Below, piece after piece: positions 1-6,739 of a stretch of DNA of 15,121 nt (positions within the stretch are counted from its first letter, which is position 1; each line of letters starts with the position of its first letter). The notes below the pieces were generated by a model, which was given only the letters and a program-made list of their open reading frames with translations, had not been told where the DNA came from and did not search any database. The stretch comes from Rikenellaceae bacterium (GTDB lineage: Bacteria; Bacteroidota; Bacteroidia; Bacteroidales; UBA932): NCBI GenBank assembly GCA_900767375.1, contig CAAFYX010000002.1:1-15121 (forward strand), read 5' to 3'. Made by a program: the position numbers and the translations under genes.

Positions 1-1512
1 CTTCCGATCTTAAAGTATATTTTCCTCAAGGCTGACGGAGTCTCCGGCGGCATCGCCCAGATCCAGGAGCTCAGAAAGAGCCTCGAGAACTTCCGCCAAA
101 GCTCGAAGCCTGTCATCGCCTACATCGAGTCTCCTTCCACCGCCGGCTATTACCTGGCCTCAGTGGCGGACAAAATATATATGACTTCTGAACAGGGCGG
201 CACATCGATGCTCATTGGCATCGGCACCCAGATGTTCTTCCTCAAGGACCTCCTCGACAAGCTCGGAGTCAATGTCCAGCTCATCCGCCACGGAAAGTAC
301 AAGTCCGCCGGCGAGATGTTCGTCAAGAACGCCCCGAGCCCTGAGAACATGGAGCAGAACCAGGCGATGATCGACGCCATCTGGGCGAGCTACGCATCCG
401 AAATCGCAGCCAGCCGCGACCTCACCGTCGACCAGGTCAATACCGCCATCGACAACCTCCTTCTCAACCTCCCACAGGATTTCCTTGACAATGGTTTCGT
501 CGACGGGCTCCTCACCCGCGAGGAGCTTCACTCCAAGCTTGCCGACCTTGCCGTCGTGCCTTCGTTCGATGACCTCAAGACCTTCGCCTTCACCGACTAC
601 ATCGCGGCCAAGGTTACTCCTAATGCCAAGATAAAGAACAAGATAGCCATCATCTACGCCGACGGCGAAATCGTTGAAGGCAACGGCAAGACCGAGGTCG
701 CCGGTGACCGCTTCGCCAATGTAATCGCAAAGGTCAGGGCCGACTCCACCGTCAAGGCTGTCGTGTTCAGGGTCAATTCCCCTGGCGGAAGCGTCCTCGC
801 TTCCGAGAAGATCAAGACTGAGATCGACCTTCTCCGTGCCACCAGGCCTGTCGTGGCCTCCTATGGCGATTATGCCGCTTCCGGCGGCTATTGGATCTCC
901 AACTCCTGCGACAAGATCTACAGTGACGCCTCCACACTCACCGGCTCGATCGGTGTATTCAGCATGATCCCTGATTTCAGCAAGGTAATGAAGGATGTCG
1001 CTCACGTGAACCTCGTTACTGTCAGCTCCAACAAGCACAGCGATATGTACACGCTTATGCGTCCTTTCGACCAGGCTGAGCTCGACTATATGCAGGCTTC
1101 CGTAGAGAATATTTATGAGCTCTTCGTGAACACCGTGGCTGAAGGCCGCGAGCTTGAGCCTGAGTTTGTGGATTCCATCGCCCAGGGCAGGGTATGGGCC
1201 GGCACCGATGCTCTCGCTATCGGTCTGGTGGATGAAATTGGTACCCTCGAGGACGCTGTAGCCTGGGCCGCTTCCGCAGCCGGTGATGCAGACCTTGCTG
1301 TATGGCAGGTGGCGGAATATCCTAAGCCTCTCACGACTATGGAGCAGATGAGGGAGATGTTCGGCCAGAAGAGCGCTCCTGAGGAGAACATCCTTTCCGG
1401 CACCCCGTTCGCAGGTGTGGCCGGCGCTATGTCAGGATGGGCGAAACGGGTAAAGGAAAACCCTGCCGACGTAATGTTCGCCCGCATCCCTTACGCTATG
1501 GATATCAGATAA
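1..1512 (+). CDS. sppA: Signal peptide peptidase SppA, 67-kDa type (5'-truncated)
   Basis: This is an inner-membrane serine protease that cuts up signal peptides left after secretion. The frame is open from the first base to TAA at 1510-1512, giving 503 residues; the N-terminal membrane anchor and the real start lie outside the window. Both halves of the tandem SppA fold are visible. The first carries the catalytic lysine in KYKSAGEMF (codon at 301-303), equivalent to E. coli Lys209. The second carries NSPGGS, then the nucleophile serine in YAASGGYW (codon at 880-882), followed by LTGSIGVF. Having both a lysine half and a serine half marks the long E. coli-like form, not the short SppA36 form. 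It ends directly against the convergent tilS gene with no spacer. The first ten bases match the end of a common sequencing adapter, so the first three or four residues may not be genuine. Confidence 0.96.
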   Translation, partial: LPILKYIFLKADGVSGGIAQIQELRKSLENFRQSSKPVIAYIESPSTAGYYLASVADKIYMTSEQGGTSMLIGIGTQMFFLKDLLDKLGVNVQLIRHGKYKSAGEMFVKNAPSPENMEQNQAMIDAIWASYASEIAASRDLTVDQVNTAIDNLLLNLPQDFLDNGFVDGLLTREELHSKLADLAVVPSFDDLKTFAFTDYIAAKVTPNAKIKNKIAIIYADGEIVEGNGKTEVAGDRFANVIAKVRADSTVKAVVFRVNSPGGSVLASEKIKTEIDLLRATRPVVASYGDYAASGGYWISNSCDKIYSDASTLTGSIGVFSMIPDFSKVMKDVAHVNLVTVSSNKHSDMYTLMRPFDQAELDYMQASVENIYELFVNTVAEGRELEPEFVDSIAQGRVWAGTDALAIGLVDEIGTLEDAVAWAASAAGDADLAVWQVAEYPKPLTTMEQMREMFGQKSAPEENILSGTPFAGVAGAMSGWAKRVKENPADVMFARIPYAMDIR

Positions 1513-2817
1513 TCAGAGGATAGAAATCCTTATTGCTTCGGTGGAGCCCTTCGGGATACGGAGGGCTTCATCCATTCTTACCCCTGCGATGGCGGCGATG
1601 CGGCTGCCGTCGCCTTCCGCCAGGGCGGGGGAGACCACGACGGCGGCCTTTTCTTTCTGTGAAAGGGAATATTTCAGGTCTGTGAATATGTCGCTGACTT
1701 TCTTGGCGCGTCCTTCCATTCCGAACGGACGCATCCAGTCGCCTTCTTTCCAGTGCCTGATGGAGAAAGGAAACTTCAATGCTTCCGCTTCGCAGAGCAG
1801 TACTCCTGCAGGCTGTTTGAGCGGTGTCCCGTCATTGACCTCCACCTTCTCGACAAGGATCTTCAGCCCGTCGAAGTCATAGGTCCCAGGTTCAGTGACC
1901 ACCACTCCGTCCGTCGTCGGACTTTCTGCCTTCCTGCCAATGACAATCTTTCCGGCAGCTGTTTCAATGATGTAATCCGGCGTGGAATACCGCTTTCCGC
2001 TGAATGTCCGCTCCTTGTCCTCAAGCAGCGCGACCAGCCCGTCCAGGCTGTCTTCATTGATCCCGAAAGGCTCCAGGAGTCTGTACAGGACGTATCTCCA
2101 GTGCTTGTGTGCCAGCAGAGCCGTGACATCGATGCTGTGCCCGTCGAACACCTTCTCTGCTGCCTCCCTGAAATAGTCCTCGGCAATGTCATCCACCTGG
2201 GCGAACCTCTCCATGTCTTCGTTGAGGGTTCTCACGAACGATGGATTTATCTTCTCGAACTCCGGGAACACAACATTCCTGATCCTGTTCCTTTTGTATC
2301 CGTTCTCCTTGTTTGTCCTGTCCTCCCTGTACTCTACGCCGTTCTCTGCCGCATATCCTTCAATCTCCTTCCTGCTCATCCCCAGCAGTGGTCTGATGAT
2401 TCTTACCTGCCTCCGGGAGCGGGAAGACATGCCGCGGAGACCGCGGGAACCGGTGCCGCGGAGAAGGTTGAGAATCAGCGTCTCAGCATTGTCATTGGCG
2501 TTGTGCGCCACTGCAACGGCATCGAAGCCGTTTTCCGCGGCAATCTGGAAGAACCACTGATACCGCAGCTCCCGTGCCGCCATCTCAATGCTCACTCCAT
2601 GCTTCGAAGCATAGGAGGCAGTATCAAAATCCGCCCTGAAGAAACGGACACCGTGCCTGCGCGCCCATTCCTCGACGAAAAGGGCGTCTCCGTCACTGTC
2701 GGAACCGCGAAGATGGAAGTTGCAGTGCGCTACAGCGAAATCCTCCCCCGCACGGCTGAACATCTCAGCCATGCACATGGAGTCGATGCCTCCGCTCACT
2801 GCAAGCAAGGTCCTCAT
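1513..2817 (-). CDS. tilS: tRNA(Ile)-lysidine synthetase TilS
   Basis: TilS attaches lysine to C34 of the CAU-anticodon tRNA-Ile using ATP, so the tRNA reads AUA as isoleucine and is no longer charged with methionine. The protein has 434 residues, normal for Bacteroidetes. The PP-loop ATP site SGGIDS is at residues 8-13, followed by CNFHLRGSDSDGD and by AVAHNANDNAETLILNLLRG, both characteristic of TilS. RPLLGMSRKEIE and the EDRTN…RNRIRN segment complete the catalytic domain. The C-terminal substrate domain has RPFGMEGRAKKVSD. The N-terminus is short: only seven residues precede the PP-loop, where many homologues have 20 or more. In-frame translation upstream shows no better start, and the ATG overlaps the upstream stop as TAATG, which suggests translational coupling to the DUF3078 gene. 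It is the last gene of the proS operon. Confidence 0.96.
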   Translation of the reverse strand: MRTLLAVSGGIDSMCMAEMFSRAGEDFAVAHCNFHLRGSDSDGDALFVEEWARRHGVRFFRADFDTASYASKHGVSIEMAARELRYQWFFQIAAENGFDAVAVAHNANDNAETLILNLLRGTGSRGLRGMSSRSRRQVRIIRPLLGMSRKEIEGYAAENGVEYREDRTNKENGYKRNRIRNVVFPEFEKINPSFVRTLNEDMERFAQVDDIAEDYFREAAEKVFDGHSIDVTALLAHKHWRYVLYRLLEPFGINEDSLDGLVALLEDKERTFSGKRYSTPDYIIETAAGKIVIGRKAESPTTDGVVVTEPGTYDFDGLKILVEKVEVNDGTPLKQPAGVLLCEAEALKFPFSIRHWKEGDWMRPFGMEGRAKKVSDIFTDLKYSLSQKEKAAVVVSPALAEGDGSRIAAIAGVRMDEALRIPKGSTEAIRISIL

Positions 2818-3848
2818 TACGCTTCCCTCTGACGGCGTGGCTTGAGAGTGTATGAAAGGTTGAAGGAAAGGAATTCCTTGAACTGGACGTGTTTCCGTCC
2901 ATCAGGGTATTCAATGCTCTTTATCAGGACGTTAGGATCGTAGATGAGCCAGGTGTTGAACTCGATCTTTATGTATTTGGCAATCGACCAGCTGATCTTG
3001 TTGTCCCAGTTCACGCGGTAGCTGGTGAAAGGGTTGTTCAGGTAGTCGGTGAAGAGGACGAGCTGGGTCTGATAGTTGAACACCTCGTTTATGACGAACT
3101 TCGCGTCAGCTTTCAGCTGTGTACCGAACTGGAATCTGGCATAATGGTAGTTCGCTCCGACTGCCGGGTCAAGCTGGTCTTCCCGGAGGCTCATACCGTA
3201 CTGCTGCCTGAGCTCCTCGATACGGACGATGGTGAAACCGCCGGTGAGAGGGGCGAGGTTGACGGAAAGCCATTTATTAGGCGTCCAGTCGATACCGAGA
3301 GCGATGTCGGTGTATGCTGGCGAAGCCCATCCGGACTTGAGCTTCCAGGTCCAGGAGCCGTCCTCCAGCTGCTTGTAGTCGCTGTAGCCGTCGCTGAACT
3401 GCGAACGGAAGTTGTATGATGCACTGTAATTGAATTTCGAGTCCTTACCTGTTTTGTAGGCCCACTTGCTCTCCAGATAGATGCGGTCTGTGCTGCGCTG
3501 GATGATGCCTTTCTTGTCGGCGGACCAGAGGAAACCGTACTGGAGCTGGAGCCTGTTGTCCCAGGTAGTGAGGTCCTTCTGGTACTTGGCATTGGCGTCA
3601 AGCCCGGTGTTCATGGTCAGGGTATTGTAGCCTCCCGCGGCCCAGTCCCAAAGACCGGTATGGTTGAATCCCAGGTCGAACTGGGCGGAGTTTGTCCAGT
3701 AGTGAGGCTTTTCAGCAGCCTTCTCCACCTCCTCGACTTTTGAAAGCTCCTGAGCGGCAGCGGCGGCTGCGCTCTGTGCGTCCTGCGCATTGGCAGCAAA
3801 GCCGAAGCAGAACGCTCCGGCTATGTAAAGAATGTGTGAAATCTTCAT
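2817..3848 (-). CDS. DUF3078-family outer-membrane beta-barrel protein
   Basis: This is a Bacteroidetes-specific protein of unknown function, 343 residues long. The sequence starts with a signal peptide (MKISHILYIAGAFCFGFAANAQ) with a likely signal peptidase I cut after ANA. An alanine-rich linker and a short charged helix (KVEEVEKAAEK) follow. The rest is a series of alternating hydrophobic/polar strands rich in aromatic residues, beginning YWTNSAQFDLGFNHTGLWDWAAGG, which is the family's typical opening, shown here only as a family signature. I chose the ATG at 3846-3848 because it places the signal peptide at the N-terminus; an in-frame upstream ATG at 3876-3878 would add ten residues and overlap proS. 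The protein ends with a basic tail (RRQREA) instead of the terminal aromatic residue common in barrels. It lies 13 bases after proS, and its stop shares one base with the tilS ATG, so it is probably co-transcribed with both. Confidence 0.83.
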   Translation of the reverse strand: MKISHILYIAGAFCFGFAANAQDAQSAAAAAAQELSKVEEVEKAAEKPHYWTNSAQFDLGFNHTGLWDWAAGGYNTLTMNTGLDANAKYQKDLTTWDNRLQLQYGFLWSADKKGIIQRSTDRIYLESKWAYKTGKDSKFNYSASYNFRSQFSDGYSDYKQLEDGSWTWKLKSGWASPAYTDIALGIDWTPNKWLSVNLAPLTGGFTIVRIEELRQQYGMSLREDQLDPAVGANYHYARFQFGTQLKADAKFVINEVFNYQTQLVLFTDYLNNPFTSYRVNWDNKISWSIAKYIKIEFNTWLIYDPNVLIKSIEYPDGRKHVQFKEFLSFNLSYTLKPRRQREA

Positions 3849-3861
3849 TGTCTTCAATCCG

Positions 3862-5340
3862 TTAGTATGAAATTGCAAAGACTACTCTCTTGTGCGAAGG
3901 TGCACCGCTGTAGATGCACTTGCCCTCTTCCTCGCAGACACAGCTGTCGATAGGGATGCAGCGGATGGTAGCCTTTGTCTCGTCCTTGATCTTCTGCTCG
4001 GTCTCGGCAGTGCCGTCCCAGTGGCAGAGGAGGAAGCCTCCCTTCTGGATTTCGGTCTTGAACTCCTCCCAGTCGTCGCACTTGCGGATATTGGCTGAAC
4101 GGAAGGCCATGGCCTTTTCGTAGATGCCCTTCTGGATGTCGACGAGAAGTTCGTCGATATACTTGTCGAGTCCTTCGATGCTGACGGTAGTCTTCTCGAG
4201 AGTGTCGCGTCTGGCGACCTCCACGGTGCCGTTCTCGAGGTCGTGAGGACCCATGGCAAGTCTTGCAGGGACACCCTTGAGCTCCCATTCGGCGAACTTG
4301 AAGCCAGGACGCAGGGTGTCACGGTCATCGATCTTCACGGAATGTCCCATAGCCTCGAGGCTCTTCTTGATCTCGTACATCTTGTCGAGGATCCTGTTGT
4401 GCTCGTCCTCGGTCTTGAAGATAGGGACCATGACCACCTGGATAGGGGCGAGGGCAGGAGGAAGCACGAGGCCGTTGTCATCGCCGTGCGCCATGATGAG
4501 GGCTCCCATAAGTCTGGTGGAAACTCCCCAGGAAGTGGCCCAGACGTATTCCTGCTTGCCTTCCTTGTTTGTATACTGGACGTCGAATGATTTTGCGAAG
4601 TTCTGTCCGAGGAAATGGGATGTGCCGGCCTGGAGGGCTTTTCCATCCTGCATCATAGCCTCGATGGTGAGGGTGTCGAGCGCACCTGCGAATCTCTCGT
4701 TAGGGCTCTTGTGACCGACGATCACAGGCAGGGCCAGGTAGTTGCGGGCGAAGTCGGCATAGACCTGGACCATTTCATTGGCCTTTGCCTCAGCCTCTTC
4801 TGATGTGGCGTGGGCGGTGTGGCCTTCCTGCCAGAGGAACTCTGCGGTGCGCAGGAACAGCCTGGTGCGCATCTCCCAGCGCACTACGTTGCACCACTGG
4901 TTGCAGAGGATAGGGAGGTCCCTCCAGGAGGTGATCCAGTTCTTGTATGTACTCCAGATGATGGTCTCGGAAGTAGGACGCACGATGAGCTCTTCCTCGA
5001 GCTTTGCTTCAGGATCGACTACGACTCCCTTTCCGTCAGGGTCGTTCATGAGCCTGTGGTGGGTGACAACCGCGCACTCCTTTGCGAAGCCGGCCACGTG
5101 CTCTGCCTCCCTGGAGAAGAATGACTTCGGAATGAAAAGAGGGAAATACGCGTTCTGGACTCCCGTCTTCTTGAACATCCCGTCGAGGATGCTCTGCATT
5201 TTCTCCCAAATGGCATATCCGTACGGCTTGATAACCATACATCCTCTGACTGCTGACTGCTCTGCGAGGTCAGCCTTGACAACGAGATCGTTGTACCACT
5301 GTGAATAGTTTTCCGATCTTTTCGTAACTTCTTTGGCCAT
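3862..5340 (-). CDS. proS: Prolyl-tRNA synthetase, short archaeal/eukaryotic-type
   Basis: ProS charges tRNA-Pro with proline in the cytoplasm. The protein has 492 residues, the size of the short class II form, and has no room for the large editing domain inserted in E. coli-type ProS. Visible class II signatures are RPTSET at residues 121-126, RWEMR…FLWQEGH (motif 2 region, about 154-174), and the late segment LMGALIMAHGDDNGLVLPP. The anticodon-binding domain follows, and the C-terminal domain ends in KATIRCIP…EEGKCIYSGAPS…VVFAISY. Two cysteines that bind zinc in archaeal relatives appear replaced (WDG and AETE where WCG and ECE are common). The ATG at 5338-5340 begins MAKEVTKRSENYSQWYND, the expected family start. 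It is the first gene of a minus-strand operon with the DUF3078 gene and tilS. Confidence 0.97.
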   Translation of the reverse strand: MAKEVTKRSENYSQWYNDLVVKADLAEQSAVRGCMVIKPYGYAIWEKMQSILDGMFKKTGVQNAYFPLFIPKSFFSREAEHVAGFAKECAVVTHHRLMNDPDGKGVVVDPEAKLEEELIVRPTSETIIWSTYKNWITSWRDLPILCNQWCNVVRWEMRTRLFLRTAEFLWQEGHTAHATSEEAEAKANEMVQVYADFARNYLALPVIVGHKSPNERFAGALDTLTIEAMMQDGKALQAGTSHFLGQNFAKSFDVQYTNKEGKQEYVWATSWGVSTRLMGALIMAHGDDNGLVLPPALAPIQVVMVPIFKTEDEHNRILDKMYEIKKSLEAMGHSVKIDDRDTLRPGFKFAEWELKGVPARLAMGPHDLENGTVEVARRDTLEKTTVSIEGLDKYIDELLVDIQKGIYEKAMAFRSANIRKCDDWEEFKTEIQKGGFLLCHWDGTAETEQKIKDETKATIRCIPIDSCVCEEEGKCIYSGAPSHKRVVFAISY

Positions 5341-5414
5341 AGTATTATTTGTAATATTTCAAAAATCTTGTTAACATTGTATTAGCATATGCGTCTGCAG
5401 GTTGAAATGGGTAC

Positions 5415-5422
5415 AACTTTTG
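5415..5422 (+). promoter_or_regulatory. Weak -7 box for the lipoprotein gene
   Basis: The plus strand reads AACTTTTG, one mismatch from TAnnTTTG, with a partial -33 match (TCTG at 5394-5397) at a slightly short spacing of 17 bases. If used, transcription would start near 5427-5430 and run toward the lipoprotein gene at 5471. The box faces the proS -7 box across 11 bases. Confidence 0.35.
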
Positions 5423-5433
5423 CAGAGCGAATG

Positions 5434-5441
5434 CAAAGATA
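5434..5441 (-). promoter_or_regulatory. Bacteroidetes -7 promoter box for the proS operon
   Basis: The minus strand reads TATCTTTG, a perfect match to the Bacteroidetes primary sigma -7 consensus TAnnTTTG. It would start transcription near 5427-5430 and give a leader of about 90 bases before proS. I do not see a clear -33 TTTG box at the expected distance, so the call rests on the -7 box and its position. Confidence 0.55.
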
Positions 5442-5456
5442 ACAAATTTTTTATAT

Positions 5457-5462
5457 AGGAGA
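5457..5462 (+). promoter_or_regulatory. Shine-Dalgarno-like site of the lipoprotein gene
   Basis: AGGAGA lies eight bases before the ATG at 5471. Bacteroidetes genes mostly lack Shine-Dalgarno sites and most starts in this window show none, so this one stands out and supports the chosen start. Confidence 0.45.
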
Positions 5463-5470
5463 TTCTTATT

Positions 5471-6691
5471 ATGAAAACACATGTCATTCTTCTTGCTCCC
5501 GTTCTCCTGGTGCTTGCATCCTGCGGCGCCCAGAGTTCGCTTTCGCAGGCCACGACCTCGCAGAAGTACCAGGATGGAATCTACTATAAGCCTCAGGCTG
5601 AATCTCTTGAGAAGCAGGCTGCACAGCTTGCAGCTGTTGACAACCTGATAGACAGGACCAAATCGTCGCAGATCTTTATAAAAACCGCTGGAAAGGTGGA
5701 CACTCTGTTCGTCCCTGACAATATGAACGCAACGTTCAAGTTCAATCACGCGGACAGCACCACCACCATCACCCTGGCCGGTACTGACTGGCGCGAACAG
5801 TGGCTGGATTACCGCTGGTCCTATGCGTCGTGGGCACCATATGCTTACGCGCCGGCCTGGCGGCACAGACTGTGGTACTACAACGTCTGGTACCACGGGT
5901 TTTATGATCCTTTCTGGTATGATCCGATATGGGGACCGTCCTGGAGCATAGGCTTCGGGCCTTTCTGGGCGGATCCTTTCTACTATGGATGGTATGACCC
6001 TTGGTACAGCTCATACTGGTACAGCCCGTACTGGTACGGCGGCTATTATGGATACGGATATATCGGTGGCGGCGGAATGCACAGATATCATGGCATCCTT
6101 TCGTCAAGGGCTGCCGGAATGTCTTCCGGAGGCAGTTCCCGCGCAGGTGTAGGCCGTGTGGCCAACAATACTGTCAGGACCACCACGGGCGGATCTTCAG
6201 CCGCAGGCGCTGCCGCTTCATCGCACATGAGGACCGCCTCACGCCCGATTTCCTCCAGCAGCAGGGCCTCTTCGGGGACAGCCTCCGATGCACCTGCACG
6301 CAGGGCTTACTCCAGTGCATCCTCTTCGGGAGCCGTAGCTTCCAGATCCTCTGCGTCCTCGTCCAGGGCCTCAGCATCCGGCTCAGGATATTCCACACCG
6401 GCCACTTCATCCAGCTCGACATACCGCCGCTCTTCTTCCAGCGTCTCCAGCTCGGCTTCCAGTTCAGCCAGGGCTTCGTCCGGCAGCTATTCGCCTTCAC
6501 GTAGCGGATATTCTTCCGGCAGCTATTCTTCGCCGTCCAGAAGCTCCGGCTCGTCCTATTCCGGCGGCAGCCACAGCAGTGGCGGCAGCTATTCCGGCGG
6601 CAGCAGCAGCCACAGCAGTGGCGGCGGATACTCCGGCGGCCACAGTGCCGGCTCATCCGGCGGTGGCGCATCCCACGGCGGCAGGCATTAG
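5471..6691 (+). CDS. Aromatic- and serine-rich lipoprotein of unknown function
   Basis: This predicted lipoprotein has 406 residues. A signal peptide ends in the lipobox LASC, so the lipidated residue is Cys18. Residues 19-106 look like a compact N-terminal domain. Residues 107-197 are extraordinarily rich in Trp, Tyr and Phe (I count 41 of 91), with recurring YDP, WY and YWY units. From about 209 to the end the chain is low-complexity Ser, Gly, Ala and Arg, turning into Ser-Gly-Tyr repeats and ending HGGRH. An 18-base DNA repeat occurs at 6569-6586 and 6608-6625. Proteins of this composition in Bacteroidales have been labelled vitellogenin II-like, but that label carries no function. A surface location is possible, yet I see no clear Bacteroidetes lipoprotein export signal (acidic residues) after Cys18. 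It is followed after 48 bases by the outer-membrane barrel gene and may be co-transcribed with it. Confidence 0.82.
   Translation: MKTHVILLAPVLLVLASCGAQSSLSQATTSQKYQDGIYYKPQAESLEKQAAQLAAVDNLIDRTKSSQIFIKTAGKVDTLFVPDNMNATFKFNHADSTTTITLAGTDWREQWLDYRWSYASWAPYAYAPAWRHRLWYYNVWYHGFYDPFWYDPIWGPSWSIGFGPFWADPFYYGWYDPWYSSYWYSPYWYGGYYGYGYIGGGGMHRYHGILSSRAAGMSSGGSSRAGVGRVANNTVRTTTGGSSAAGAAASSHMRTASRPISSSSRASSGTASDAPARRAYSSASSSGAVASRSSASSSRASASGSGYSTPATSSSSTYRRSSSSVSSSASSSARASSGSYSPSRSGYSSGSYSSPSRSSGSSYSGGSHSSGGSYSGGSSSHSSGGGYSGGHSAGSSGGGASHGGRH
6569..6625 (+). repeat. Direct repeat in the serine/glycine-rich tail
   Basis: An 18-base unit beginning AGCCACAGCAGTGGC occurs twice, at 6569-6586 and 6608-6625, 39 bases apart, inside a longer run of Ser-Gly-Tyr and Ser-Gly-His codons. 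It encodes the Ser-His-Ser-Ser-Gly-Gly motif. Such repeats can expand or contract by slippage. Confidence 0.7.
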
Positions 6692-6739
6692 TGCCCGTAC
6701 GCCCCCGGCTTACCTAAGTTAAACACCAAACATTTGACA

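Noticed and set aside
160..1038. A 292-codon minus-strand open frame opposite sppA
   Set aside because: The SppA frame carries both catalytic residues; the antisense product is Val/Asp/Gly-rich without motifs and is a by-product of codon bias.
1753..2832. A 359-codon plus-strand open frame opposite tilS
   Set aside because: TilS is clear from its PP-loop and conserved motifs; the opposite frame has no recognisable domain.
5341..5430. A structured leader or T-box-like element before proS
   Set aside because: The leader is AT-rich with no convincing long stem, specifier or antiterminator pattern, and T-boxes are not expected in Bacteroidetes.
6729..6736. AACATTTG as a possible -7 box for the barrel gene
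   Set aside because: It has one mismatch, no -33 partner, and would start transcription on or just after the ATG; co-transcription with the lipoprotein gene is simpler.
6692..6739. Possible terminator between the lipoprotein and barrel genes
   Set aside because: Only a 4-bp inverted repeat (CTTA/TAAG) without a U-tract is present.
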